From: Clarkia xantiana subsp. parviflora
Lineage: Eukaryota; Streptophyta; Magnoliopsida; Myrtales; Onagraceae
Reading direction: 5' to 3'
Assembly: GCA_036873135.1 (NCBI GenBank)
Contig: JAPTYO010000005.1
Location: 16,326,666-16,390,665, forward strand
Length of the DNA stretch: 64,000 bases
This document shows, piece by piece, positions 1-10,948 of this stretch (within the stretch, counting starts at the first letter, position 1; every line of letters starts with the position of its first letter). Under the pieces are notes generated by a model. That model worked only from the letters and a program-made list of their open reading frames with translations. It made no database searches and was not told the origin of the DNA. A program made the position numbers and the translations under genes.

Positions 1-123
1 CCACCTTGAAGACTTTGAGGAATTGGAAGAGAATATACTTTCTGGTCAAAATCAGTGTTTCCTCGTCTTTGGACAAACCCCTTCGAACACATTCTACGGG
101 AGTTCGTCCAAAGAGGGGAAAAC
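1..123 (+). other. 3' internal tail and polypurine tract of a plus-strand LTR element
   Basis: No gene is visible here. The last bases before position 124 are purine-rich (AAAGAGGGGAAAAC, about 110-123) and directly precede a TG-starting LTR, as a polypurine tract does. The rest would be 3' untranslated internal sequence of the same element. The family is not recognised. Confidence 0.5.
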
Positions 124-1596
124 TGTAAACACTCGATTTTGACCCAGACGTAACGACGTTACACATGATACGTCAAATTCCGGACGCGTCAAGCCACAAA
201 GTCTCCAAAAATGCTCAAGGGCACATTAGGGAAATTATTATAAAATATATTTTAAATTATTTCGAATTTATTTAATATTTTCGGAAATATTTAAAAATAT
301 ATATATAATAATTAGTTTTTTTATTTTAGAAAATTATCTGTAAGATATTTATCTCCAGATATTAGTTTTTATTCAAAAAATAATAATTATCTGTAAAGAT
401 AAATATCCTTAGGAATATTCTCTAGAATAATTATCTGTTAGTATTTTTTATTTGAATTTTATCTGTAATCTAGACTAAGGTTTTAGTATAAATAGAGGTC
501 TAGTTTACATTGTAAAGGACACAGAAAAAAATACCAAAAAGAAGCAATAATACATTATTCCTCGGGATCTGTGCGATTTTTGTCTTCTAGTGAATTAGTG
601 TTTAATTTTTTAATTAATTTTTTTTTCTCCGTGACAGCCCTCCTTCCCCGCCAGCCAGCGGCCCCGTCGGGGGCCCCGCCGTCGAAGCCCGGGCCGCCCT
701 CCGACCACTGCTGCCCTTCGGCGGCCCGGCTCCGCCACTCTCTCTCTCTATCTTCTGTTTTTTTTCCGGCGGCCCGCTCAGCTCCTCGCCGGACCACCTC
801 CGACGACCGTCCGCTCGCTAGGCCGCCTCTCGCCCCAGACCGCACCGTCGTGAGCCGTACACCCTCCCACACCTCTGGAAGTCGTCCGCCGCCGTCCGGG
901 TCTGCCCCGAATCGCAGCTCCTCCGCACAACCGGCCCCGACCAGCCCCGTCCCTGCGACCACCTGCGCAGCTTTCATCCGCCGTCCCTGCCCTTCTCCGC
1001 GTCGACTGCCTTCCGCCGTGCCAGAGTCTCCGGCGCCGCCCCTTTGCTGACTGTTGCCCTTCTCTCCACCGTAGGTGAGATCTTCCCCGCTAATTTTTTT
1101 TTTCTTATAATTTATTTATTTAATAATTTATTATTAATATTTGATTATTAGGTTTTCTGTTTTGAATTATTATATTATAATTAATTAAAAATTAAAATGT
1201 AATTAGTTAGACTTAATTAATAGTTTAGATGTAATTGTTAAAATTTAATTAGTAATTTAATTGTAATTGACTAATTTTAATTTAAAAGCATGTTAGAAGT
1301 TTTTTTTTAGATTTCATTTTTACTAGGAGGTATAGGTTATAATTAACTTTTTAGATTTAGGATTATATCTGATTAATATTTTTTATGATGAAATTTGATT
1401 AATTTTGACATTTTTAGATTAATTGGGCGTAATGGAAAATTAAGTAAATTGAGTACCGAAAGGGCGTAATTAAAAATTATATTTTTAATTCGTAATAGAA
1501 CCCCCGAACTCGAACTTCGGATCGTAGACCGATTCTATACCTAGGTGTTTAATCCATTATTCGCTTAGGTAATTTAGGATTCTAGTTAGCCTTACA
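124..1596 (+). repeat. LTR of an unassigned Ty3/gypsy-like retrotransposon
   Basis: The sequence starts TGTAAACACTCG just after a purine tract and ends CTTACA shortly before a TGGCGACTC primer-like site, so TG and CA termini are both present. A TATA box (TATAAATA, 487-494) suits the LTR promoter. A GC-rich block at about 640-1060 and an AT-rich block at 1090-1500 follow it. The GC-rich block gives overlapping open frames on both strands that are proline- and arginine-rich, low in complexity and without homology that I recognise, so I do not call a gene. The terminal limits are inferred from the TG/CA and flank signals; no partner LTR is in the window. Confidence 0.55.
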
Positions 1597-1674
1597 ATTA
1601 ACTAGTGGCGACTCTTTCCAAATTGCTCGTTTTTTTCAAAACGTAATTTGCATTAGGTCAGATTTTAGGTCCGA
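1597..1674 (+). other. Primer-binding-like site, 5' leader stub and breakpoint
   Basis: TGGCGACTCTTTCC at about 1606-1619 lies where a primer-binding site should be. The leader is cut off near 1675, where sequence collinear with the aORF of elements B and C begins abruptly. This is a truncation breakpoint joining two unrelated elements. Confidence 0.45.
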
Positions 1675-3120
1675 CAACTACAATTATTACGGGAAGGACC
1701 AGTATCTCTCCCGTCGCGTCATTTGGTGTAAGGATCCCGATCAACTTCCTGATTTTCTTTCTGAATCTTCTCGTCCTCCAGCTGCAGGTCGATCGGGAGC
1801 TGAAGCTTCGGCGGGGGAGCCACCCTTCGACGCCCGGGTCGGGGAGCCCCTCCTTTCTCTTCCTGCCCCAGGAGGATCGGGGATTGAAGACGCCCCGACG
1901 GACGGCCAATTCCGTCGGGTGATGGACCTGGATGTTTCTCACTCTTCTGAGGAGGCGAGCGAGGGTCGGCCCCTGGTTCGTCGTCGGGGGGTGAGGCAGA
2001 CCCCATTAGAGGCGACACCCGAAGGTCTGCCTCCTTCTTCCCCAGCACAACATCATTCGACGGTCCTGAGCCTGACTCCTGAAGGGACGACGGCTTCTCA
2101 CGGCGGCTCGGAGGCACGCACCTCCGACACACAGTCCTTCATTCCTCCTCTCCCCTTAGACGAGAGTTTTTATCAGGTTTACGCCCCCGACCAGGCGGCG
2201 GCTCCCTGGACCCCGATCGAGTCATTGCGGAGGGTCCCGCTGCGTCGGGACAATGTATCAGCGGCAGGTTCAGTTCCGCCGTCTGTGAAGCTTCCGCTCT
2301 CCTTGGCTCAAGAGGACATCCACGCGGACATTCGCAACATGGCCATTCGTCGTGTGGAAGTAAGGCTTCCTGTTTCTACACTTAGTATATGATGTAAAAT
2401 ATTCTCATGTACTAACCTTTTCCTTTCTTTTCCACAGGAAATGGCGGACCAGCACCGCTGTTTCGGGTACATCCTAGCCCTGGAGGAGGCCCTGAAGGAG
2501 GAGCGAGCCAAGGCGGCCCCCGAGGTCCAGGCCAAGCTCAAGGAGGATCTGGCTGGCTCCGAATCGTCGAGGGGTAAATTGGTTAAAGAGCAGGCCCTCC
2601 TTAACCAGAAGACTCGGGACCTCCTGAGGCAGGTCCACAACTTTGAGAGGTTGCTGAAGCAGGAGCGTCAAAAGCTCAATGAAGAGCAGCAGGGGCGCGC
2701 GGAGGATCGGGACAGGCTTGTCCTCGAGAAGAAGGCCCTTGAGGACGCCAAGGCGGGGCTGGAGGCTGAGAAGGTCCTTCTCACCTACCGATCCCAACAA
2801 ATGGAGTGGGAGATTGCCGAGTTCCCCGCCAAGCTGGCTGATGCTGAGGCCAAGGGTCGGGAAGATTATCGGGGCTCCGAGGCTTTCCAAGTGGACGCGG
2901 TGAAGTTATGTACGACGGAGGTGGAGACCACCTTGCTTAATGCTGTCGAGGAGCTCCATCTGGAGTATGGTGGTGCCATCGACTTCACCAAGTCTCAGAC
3001 TCTCGCCCCCTTCGCGGAGAGGTATTTCAACCTTTCCGAGGAGAGCGACGGGGCCCACACCCCCGAGGGTACTGTGGGTGCTGAAGACACGGTGGAGCCT
3101 CCAAGTGCAGACCTCCCGAC
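1675..3120 (+). pseudogene. aORF of element B, part 1 (exon 3 fragment and most of exon 4)
   Basis: Collinear with the aORF of element C at 22915-24340. The exon 3 remnant runs about 1675-2359 and ends at a normal donor (GAA then GTAAGG). A 78 bp intron (2360-2437) ends in CCACAG, and exon 4 starts at 2438 with GAA-ATG-GCG. Exon 4 encodes a long charged coiled-coil (Glu/Lys/Arg/Leu-rich, roughly 2440-2900), then an acidic Pro/Ser-rich tail. It stays open until element D interrupts it at 3120. The continuation is at 14189-14350. Exons 1-2 with the conserved N-terminal domain are lost at the left breakpoint. Product function is unknown; it is the extra protein typical of this lineage. Confidence 0.75.
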
Positions 3121-3415
3121 TGTTAGGTTATAAAGTCTAGGTCAACGGGTCGTCAATCTAGAATTTATCTCCCACTAATGAAATGTCGGGTTCAGTGTTC
3201 CTAGGACTAGTCGTTCTGATCCATGACCTTATACTCCCTTAGGGTAGTTGTTCTGATATATGTCCTTCTCTTCTCTCCTTCTGACCTCCTTTCCTTCTCT
3301 CCTTCTGACCTTCTTTCCTTCTCTCCTTCTGACGTCCTGAGGCTTGTACTTCTTACCCCTGGGGCTTGTCCTACTGCTCTATGCTCTTCTGCTTCCTTGG
3401 TTCTCTTCTCCTTGC

Positions 3416-4078
3416 TGTTGGATCACGATGGAACTCCGGTACGGACTTGGACGAGAATCCTAGCTCCTTTGCTCCACGCAATCCTGCAAGAAGGGAGTAG
3501 AGGGCAATGGCCCAAAATCCCTCTCCGATGCTTAACGTAAGTACGGCAGTCAATAGAGCAAGCAAGCAGTATTTTGTGTATATGTGTAAAACGTAACCCT
3601 AATCTGGAATAACTTCCCTCCTTTTATAGAGAAAAGGTTACCCCAGTTACCTGATTAGGCGGTTGGATTGTGATCCACTATCCCACATATCTCGCCGTAT
3701 ATCTTGCCACGTATCTTGTACAGTTATACGTATCCCACATATCTCGCCCATTATACCACTACTGTAATCATGGCGAGATTTCCGGGATTGTGCTCTTACT
3801 GGCGAGTCTCGATCATTATCGGAGGCTCCCAGGTTGCATCGTTGAGGATTCGATGTCGGGGAGTGGTGTCAGCCTCCATATCGGGATCGACTACGTCCAG
3901 GTCCGATATCTTCGAGGCTCTCCCCTATCGGAGCCATACTCGCTCAAAGCCATTCAAGGTCGGAGCCTCCTTCCGTCGGAGCCCTTAGCCTTCCAGCAGC
4001 CCAGCTCCTAGCCCAACGGGCCTAGTCGCCGTTTGCCAATCGTTAAGGGGGCCTAACGGTCTCCGCCGGGGCCCATCA
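3416..4078 (-). repeat. Solo LTR of the element E family inserted in D's LTR
   Basis: Starts TGTTGGATCACG and ends GGGGCCCATCA; CTTGC flanks both sides (3411-3415 and 4079-4083), a perfect 5-bp target duplication. It resembles the 646 bp LTR of element E along its length, including the R-region phrase CCCTCTCCGATGC and the TTTTATAGAG (TATA on minus) block near 3624. No internal sequence remains, so LTR-LTR recombination removed it. The right LTR of D lacks this insertion, so it arrived after D. Confidence 0.93.
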
Positions 4079-4508
4079 CTTGCCACCCTGCAAGAGGGGC
4101 AATACCAGGCACAGAGGGGGGGTGGTGCCTGATGAACCCTCTCCGATGCCTAAGTCAGTACGGTTTTAGAGAGATAAAGCTAGAGAGATGTCAGAGCAAA
4201 ATTGTGCAACTTGCCAAGATGATCAAATGAATAGTGGAGGTGGGGTATTTATAGGCAACGGTGTCATTAAGGTAGCTTAATGACATCGTTAACCTTTAAA
4301 CACAATTAATTATCCTTTAAACACGTAATTAAGACCTTAGGGTACGGAGAAGGTTGGCGGAAATAAACCGAGTATGGGAGTCGCAAAATGGTACCGGGGC
4401 CCTTGGGGCGGATGAAAAATCCGACCCCTAAGGGCAGGGACCGGGTGTCAGAACCCTCGGGGTCGGGTCGAGGATCCGACCCCGAGAACTTGGGATCGGG
4501 TGAATGGG

Positions 4509-4937
4509 CCCGGTCAAACAAGTTTGACCGGGTGAGGGGGGTCTCCCAGTCAAACCAAGTTTGACTGGGAGCCCCCCTCCCTCTCCCCTTCCACCCGATC
4601 TCTCAATAGAGAGATCGGGTGGGAGAGGCCCCCTCCCAGTCAAACTTTTGACTGGGAGCCTCTCCCTCCTCCCAATCTCTCAACTGAGAGATTGGGAGGG
4701 TCTCCACCCGGTCAAACCAAGGTTTGACCGGGTGCTCCCACCCAGTCAAACCTTGGTTTGACTGGGTTCTCCCACCCAGTCAAACCTTGGTTTGACTGGG
4801 TTCACCCACCCGGTCAAACCATGGTTTGACCGGGTTCACCCACCCGGTCAAACCATGGTTTGACCGGGTTCACCCACCCGGTCAAACCATGGTTTGACCG
4901 GGTTCACCCACCCGGTCAAACCATGGTTTGACCGGGT
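4509..4937. repeat. Array of 12 perfect palindromes in the left LTR of D
   Basis: Twelve inverted repeats with 11-15 bp arms and 2-4 bp loops stand in tandem: starts at 4509, 4543, 4592, 4635, 4668, 4705, 4740, 4774, 4808, 4842, 4876 and 4910. The last six have exactly 34 bp period. Two arm types occur (GGTCAAACC and ATCTCTC cores). Within each, a G-to-A change in one arm is matched by C-to-T in the other (for example CCCGGTCAAAC with GTTTGACCGGG versus CCCAGTCAAAC with GTTTGACTGGG). Each unit could form a DNA cruciform or an RNA hairpin. Confidence 0.95.
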
Positions 4938-5102
4938 CGGAAAATTCGGAAGTTCGGGGCTGGCGCGTTTTTTCTGGTTCGGACCGTTTCTTTTTGTGGG
5001 TAACATACTTGGGCCAAAAGTTTCGATTTACAATCATTAACGGGGTGATAAAAATGAAACGACTCGGAAGTCAACGGGTTCAAATTGGGCGTATATCCAT
5101 CA

Positions 5103-5116
5103 CATGCCCCCGAGTC
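5103..5116 (-). other. Polypurine tract of element D
   Basis: On the minus strand this reads GACTCGGGGGCATG immediately before the LTR start TGATGG. It has the same G-run layout as the GGGGGCAAA tract of elements C and E, and would prime plus-strand synthesis. Confidence 0.65.
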
Positions 5117-6274
5117 AACCAATGGCCTGACCCTTGATTGACTCTATTTTAGGATGGTATGACACGCGCAATTTGAAACCGGGGTTTTACCTTTCGTCTG
5201 AATGCTTACTTACCCATGGATGCGTGCCTCTGACTCTGCCCCCTGCCTTATGAGATAGAGGAATTGTAAACGTCAGAGTAGCACGAACGTGTGCCTAAGC
5301 ACGCGTCCGTCTGAGGTGGGAGTAATAAATCTATCTTTGCTGCAGGCGTATACTCAAAAAATACATGCTTGCATAGGAATGCAATACTGATACATCTAAG
5401 TGATTCATGCTTCAATTTCATGCCGTGATTTGCCTAAGTGGAGAAAATTTTAATTTTGGCCCAAATTTTTTTCTAAGTATGGGATACTAGAAAATATGCC
5501 TATAGGATGTTAACTAGGAGTGAACATGGACATATCATGAACATGAGGATGTGTACTAGCATACATGCAAGTAGGAACATAAGGATGGGAGTGAGTAGAG
5601 ACATGCTGCGATTGTAGTCATGAATGTATGCATGAATATATGGCGGCCATGTGCATGGACGTCTAAATGTTTGAACACACGGGAGTGTGTACGTGGGTAT
5701 GCATATGAGTGCAAGCATGAACATGTATGTATGTATGTATGGATGGGTTGTGAGTATAAGCATGAGTGATGACATTGATGTACCTGTAGATGTTAATCAT
5801 GAATATGAGCATAAGTGCAAAGGTGAGAGTATAGACCTCTCCTTTACTTGAGGGTGGGAACTCTGCCACTCAATGGGACACAACGTTCCGCCTCCCTCGT
5901 ACTAGCGTGAGCATTGTCCATTAATCTCGACCTTCGGCATGTGTAACATTTTTCCTTCATTCGTTGGAGCGTGTGTATAGCTCTTGACCTTTACCCTGCA
6001 ATTTGTTCCCCATAAAAGTGAGGTTGAAAATGCTTACAAGCTTTCTTCTTACCGCCGCGAGCGAAGGGGTCTATTGACATGTGTTAAGGGTTGACCCTTC
6101 CTTCGGATGTGTTGGAGCGTTGCTCCATTTGGGGAAACTAAAAGTTCTCCCTCTTCCCTTGGTGTTAAGGTTGCCCCCGTAGTAGGCGTATCCCGCCCCT
6201 CCATGAGTAAGGGTCGATCTTTGCGTTGGTTGCTCGTATAGATGACTCACTTTTGGGAAGCTTTCTTCTTCAGA
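5117..6274. other. Non-coding 3' interior of element D
   Basis: No gene is supported. The stretch at 5500-5870 is rich in ATG/CAT-type short repeats (including ATGTATGTATGTATG near 5726) that give spurious His/Met/Ile-rich frames. It may be the 5' flank of the aORF-like remnant that follows on the plus strand. Confidence 0.5.
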
Positions 6275-6977
6275 CAGGGAGACCGTTGAATCGGATGAGA
6301 GGGAAAAACCCTCTAGTTCTGCTTATCAGGCCAAGAAATTTTCTAAGTCAGGGAAGGCTGCTGATGCTTCCAGTATGTTCTCATTCCATTCTCTTTTCTT
6401 TGTGATATACTTATGATTGTTCTCATGTTGCTTCCTTCTTGTTGTTAGAGCGTTCTTCCCTGGTTACCGAATGGTTCTTGCGGTGGGCGAGAGTTCAAGT
6501 CAATCTAAATCCAAGGCGCGAAAACCTGACTCTGAGGTCGGGCCCTCGGCTGTCAAGGAGAAGGAAACCGCGAGAGGCTCTCCTTCCAGTGCCCCCTTGC
6601 TGACTCCCTCTCATGATAAGGAGGTAGTGGTTGAAGAGGCGCCCTCTTTGCTTGACAAAGGGAAATAACCAGTGGCTGGCGATGGGGTGATCATAGGTCT
6701 TGATGTCTCTAATCTATCCTCTGCCCCCCAGCCGAGGGGTCGAGTCTCAGGTTCATTTCATCTTCATGTAGATTTGACGACTTTTGAAGGTGTCTTTGGC
6801 TTTCCTATGGGTTATGTTATTAACCCCTGCGTTGAAGATTTTTCTTTTGGTGATGGGTGTGATCATCGCCTTTCGTTGAGGTTCCTTTCTCTTGTCATGG
6901 TTCTGATTAAGATAGCAAATTCTTGGTTGGGAGTTTGGTGGAGACTGTTCTTGAGTTATCCTCTACTAGTATCGTAG
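6275..6977 (+). pseudogene. Possible aORF remnant of element D
   Basis: This is where the extra antisense gene sits in elements C and E: after the 3' LTR, opposite to pol. An exon-like piece follows TTCTTCAG at 6275 and ends near 6373 before GTATGT. A second follows GTTGTTAG at about 6448 and reads to 6977 with one in-frame TAA (6666-6668). The peptide begins Ser/Lys/Glu-rich (ESSSQSKSKARKPDSEVGPS) and then becomes hydrophobic. Resemblance to the C/E aORF is by position, splice-like borders and composition only; I see no sequence match. It could be chance open sequence. Confidence 0.3.
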
Positions 6978-7267
6978 TTGTGATCGTTGTGGGGATCGTT
7001 TTGTTATATGCCCTCAATAGTGCTTGTCGTGATTCTTTGCTTCATGGTTGATTTCATGAGACATGGAGGTTGTCTTCATAATGAGGACGTCTCCTACCTA
7101 GTATCTCCCAGTGGGTTGAAATATAAGTGCCTACCTTTGATGAGCGTACGAAGGGTGTTGTTTTTCCTTTTTCTTGAACCTCCTCCTAAGGCTAGGCGTA
7201 GCCTTTTGATGTTCGTGGTCGGGATGGTGTCTTTACAATGCATGTCTTTGACAGATGTTTTATGATG

Positions 7268-7483
7268 TGCTGCCATGATAATCACTTCGGGGTATGTGGA
7301 CGTGATAGCCACTTCGTGATGTGTCGGAGTGATAGCCCTTCTGTAGTGTGTGGACATGATAGCCACTTCAGGGTATGTGGACATGATAGCCACTTCAAGG
7401 TATGTGGACATGATAGCCACCTCAAGGTATGTGGACATGATAGCCACTTCAGTGTATGTGGACATGATAGCCACATCACGATG
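7268..7483. repeat. 27-bp minisatellite, 8 units, in element D
   Basis: Eight consecutive 27-bp units of the form TGTGGACATGATAGCCACTT plus seven bases. The first three are diverged and the last five nearly identical. Because 27 is a multiple of three, all frames stay open and give artificial nine-residue repeats (HDSHFKVCG on plus). I treat it as DNA repeat, not protein. Confidence 0.92.
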
Positions 7484-8125
7484 TATGAGGTTGTGCTTTA
7501 GTATTCCTTTCTCATTGGAGAGCCTTCATTGCTATATTTGCCTTTTGTGTAGGCTATGTCTGTTGGGTTAGGTCCCGATGTCTCGTCATGTCGGATGTTG
7601 TATCCTTTATGCTCTTTAGATGTCTCCTTCATGAGTTGTGCTTGACGATGTTCAAGTCTGATACGAGCATAGGTCACGCGAGGGCGACATGCATGACAAT
7701 AACATTTGTCGGAGGTTGATTTGTGTGACTTGTAAGGAAATTCTCTTCTTGATGGGTCGAGCTTATTTTGAGAGCTTTGACCTTCGGATTTCATGTCTTT
7801 GCTATCCTTCTTGGTGGTGTTGGGTTCCTTTGAGATACTTCTCTTGACTTGTGATATGGGTGGTAGGATAACTCGTTACTTTTCATGATAACCTCTTGTG
7901 CTTCTGTATATGATCCTTTGGTCATGGACTCTTCTGTTGGTGTGTTTCCTTTACTTGTCTTTCTTTCGTGTTTTCCTTCATGTCATACCTGCCATTTCAT
8001 AAAGAAAAAACATTACTTGTTCTTCACATTACTTTACTTAGAAATTTCTTTCTCATGGTATCCTTCTGAGCATGGTGTGATGATCTCTTCTGATACCCCT
8101 TACACGGTATACGTTGTACTGTTAG

Positions 8126-8975
8126 ACCAAAGATACGCTCTTGGTGGGCGTCGAAAACTGTTCACGAGACAGGCTCTCGGATGGCACTTAACGTTTCACA
8201 GGATAGGCTCCCGGAGGGCTCAGGTTAGTCCAAAGATACGTTCCTGATTGGCGTCGACATCTGTTCACGAGACAGGCTCTCGGACGGCACTTAACGTTTC
8301 ACAGGATAGGCTCCCGGAGGGCTCAGGTTAGACCAAAGATACGCTCCTGGTGGGCGTCGAACTGGTAGTTTGAAATCTACCTCAAGATACGCTCTTGGGG
8401 GCGTCGAACTGGTAGTGTTTTTTCTACCTCAAGATACGCTCTTGGGGGCGTCGAATCTGGTAGGTTGCAAATCTACCTCAAGATACGCTCCTGGGGGCGT
8501 CGAATTCGTAGTTTTTGGAAACCACTCTCAAGATACGCTCTTGGTGCGTCGAAGTTCGTAGTGTAATAACTACTCTCAAGATACGCTCTTGGGGGCGTCG
8601 AAGGTCGTAGTATGAACACTACTCTCAAGATACGCTCTTGGGGGCGTCGAAGTTCGTAGTTTTTGGAAACCACTCTCAAGATACGCTCTTGGTGCGTCGA
8701 AGGTCGTAGTGTAATAACTACTCTCAAGATACGCTCTTGGGAGCGTCGAAGGTCGTAGTATGAACACTACTCTCAAGATACTCTCTTGGGGGCGTCGAAT
8801 GTCGTAGTATAAAACTACTCTCAAGATACGCTCTTGGGGGCGTCGAATCTGTTCGCGGGATAGGCTCCCGGAGGGCACAGGGTTCGTAGTTTTAGAACTA
8901 CTCTCAAGATACGCTCTTGGGGGCGTCGAATGTGTTCGCGGGATTGGCTCCCGGAGGGCTCATAATGTTACCTTA
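8126..8975. repeat. Hairpin-rich tandem array in element D
   Basis: About 14 units, most 45-55 bp. Each has a short stem around a conserved loop: CAAGATACGCTCTTG in most, CGAGACAGGCTCTCG at 8165-8179 and 8268-8282, CGGGATAGGCTCCCG at 8856-8870. The stem bases change in pairs while the GAyAsGCTC core is kept. Between these lie second small stems GTAGT...ACTAC with variable loops, joined by GGGGGCGTCGAA. The first part (8126-8360) has a longer period of about 105 bp. Confidence 0.85.
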
Positions 8976-10717
8976 TCTTGTGTCCTTTCTCATGTAGGGT
9001 GCGTCTTTGGTATGCTTTTCGAGTCTTTACATGACTTTTCCTTCTATGATATTGCATGCTACCACGCTTTTCCTTCAATGTGGGAGATCACCTCTCGAGG
9101 GCGATGTTTGTGTGTTGCCAACTTAGGACGAGTTCGTATAGGGAGTTGATGATGTTGTCCTCTTATGTGACCTCTTCTAGGAAAAGTGGTATTGCATGTT
9201 CTTGTGATCTTCTGCCTCTAATCTCTTCTTTTACACTTAGGTGGACTACCAAGCACTTATTCGTTTGGTGCCCCCAAGTTGCTTGGTGGTCACACCGCCT
9301 TTCATATTTGGCCGTTGAAGGCCCCTCGTTCATTTTCTTGGTTGTGTATCCCTTATGCTCGGGGCTCCCTTGTCTGCTTGTTTGAATGCGATGAGTGTCC
9401 CTTGTAGGATTTACTCTTTCTCATGCTTGCTTGTTTCAGTCATGGGCATGGTTTGGATGATGCCTTTGTCGGATGTGTCTTTGGAGGTTGGGTGGAAGAG
9501 CTTTTGCTTTGGGTGGGTGGGGGTGGATTTCATTCTCTTGATAACTAGGATGTGGCATTGTTTGTATCCTAGGGGTGCTTGTAAATTCTTTCCCCCCCTT
9601 CCTTGTGTTTTAGGTTGAAAAGCTCTCTCATAGAATGGCGTCTTGAGTTGTTAATCTCGTAGGTGTGTTTCAGACTAGTCAATCTAATCCATGCTCTTTG
9701 CTCGTGCATGGGGGGTCTGACCGGGCTGTGATAATCTTCTTAGAGTGTTGTGGCACTTAGTGTGGTTTGCCTTTTCCTTCACATTGGAGTATTCTTCAAT
9801 GCCTTTAGGGGGTGTGACATTGGTCATGCTCCTCCCACCTTGAATGTTGATTATAGTCTTCCTTTGCATTAGGACTTGAATCTAAAAAGGGCGTTTTTCT
9901 TTAGGTTTGCCGGTGATGCTGCATGATTTTCCATGGTTTTGCCCCCGTATTGGCTATTCCTTGTTGGATGACTTCATTAGGGGCTGCATTTGTGTTGCGT
10001 ACGTATACGTGTTGAGGTGTGTTGAGCTGACAAGTCCCTCCTTTTTTGTTTTGTCATAACCTTCATTCATCATGTATTCGGCGTACGGCTTTAAAGGCGG
10101 GATATTTTTCTAGTGCCCCTTTTATCGGGGTTCTCCTCTTGATGGGATGCCAGAGTCAAATGTCTTATCATTTGCAGACAAGGTGGTTGATCGGGATGTG
10201 CGTCTAGTGTGAGGGTCAATCTTGAAACCTTACTCCCCAAGCTTTTGAGCTCTCCTTTGGTTGATCTTGTAGAACTATTATCCTGCCCTAAGGCTCTTGA
10301 TAGGAGATGTATCTCCTTTTTCATACTCTAGTTGTTGCACTATCTCTTTTGCTAATCTTGTACCTTTAGAGTTTCTCTCTTGGTGCATGACTTCAATGAC
10401 AGGATTTTCTACCGATGTTTATTCTATTAGGACTTGTATCCTTGGTTGCCTTCCTTTCTTGTGAGATGGCGAAGGAGTGTTTATGAACACTCAAATGTGT
10501 CGCACTTGGTAGAGGTATGCGCCTTAATCTTTATGGCGCTGTCTTGAATCTTCGTGTACCTATCTCTGATGAACATGTTATTCATTACGTATATAGTACG
10601 GAGTCCAAGGATCTCCGGGTTAGGATCATAGTTTGATAACAGAGACATAGTATGGATACTTGTAAGGATACTTGTAAGGATATTTGTAAGGATATGTGTT
10701 CCATCCTTATTCCTGGT
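8976..10717. other. Interior of element D without a supported gene
   Basis: The region is open in short stretches on both strands but has no domain that I recognise. A short minus-strand segment at 9684-9869 contains TIINIQGG, faintly like the INVIHGG linker between gag and protease in elements B, C and E. It may therefore be a decayed gag-protease linker. Confidence 0.4.
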
Positions 10718-10948
10718 TCATTTGCAGTGCCGTGTCCCTAATGGGTGTGTTGATGTTCTGACCACCTTTACTAGTAGGGGGTCCTTTGGTCTTAGGTATG
10801 CCTGACTCTTCTCTAGTATCATCAATGATTGGTCATGGGAGATGTCTGACGGACTCCCTTTATGCACTATGGTTCTCTTCATATCAAAGTTGGTGATTCC
10901 CTCTCTTATGACTAATATATCCTTGTGTGGAAATACTATGTTTTCCAT
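10718..10948 (-). pseudogene. Decayed aspartic protease copy in element D
   Basis: The minus-strand peptide (DILVIREGITNFDMKRTIV, then HKGSPSDI) aligns with the better-kept protease segment at 12130-12459 (DALVITIKITDMDIGRILID, then SGSSPSII). Here the catalytic Asp-Ser-Gly has become His-Lys-Gly, so the domain cannot be active. It is a second, older copy of the same segment in one element, suggesting internal duplication or template switching. Confidence 0.5.

Larger units (their letters stand above)
3121..5102 (-). repeat. 3' LTR of element D (carries a solo LTR insertion)
   Basis: Its 1982 bp exceed the 1281 bp right LTR mainly because of a 663 bp solo LTR plus target duplication at 3416-4083. 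The rest aligns closely with 12908-14188. A TATA box on the minus strand (CTATAAATAC, plus positions 4245-4254) marks the promoter. The palindrome array at 4509-4937 lies in U3 upstream of it. A pyrimidine-rich block at 3262-3330 has tandem CTTCTCTCCTTCTGACC units. Confidence 0.9.

Noticed and set aside
555..1050. Overlapping long frames on both strands (140 and 159 codons)
   Set aside because: They arise from a GC-rich, low-complexity block inside an LTR; both strands are open, with Pro/Arg/Ser-rich peptides and no recognised domain.
4740..4937. CRISPR-like regular 34-bp spacing
   Set aside because: The repeats are palindromes in direct contact without unique spacers, in a plant LTR.
7238..7501. 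Small protein with repeated Cys-Gly-His-Asp-Ser-His units that looks metal-binding
   Set aside because: The 27-bp minisatellite keeps all frames open; the other strand gives equally regular peptides and there is no gene context.
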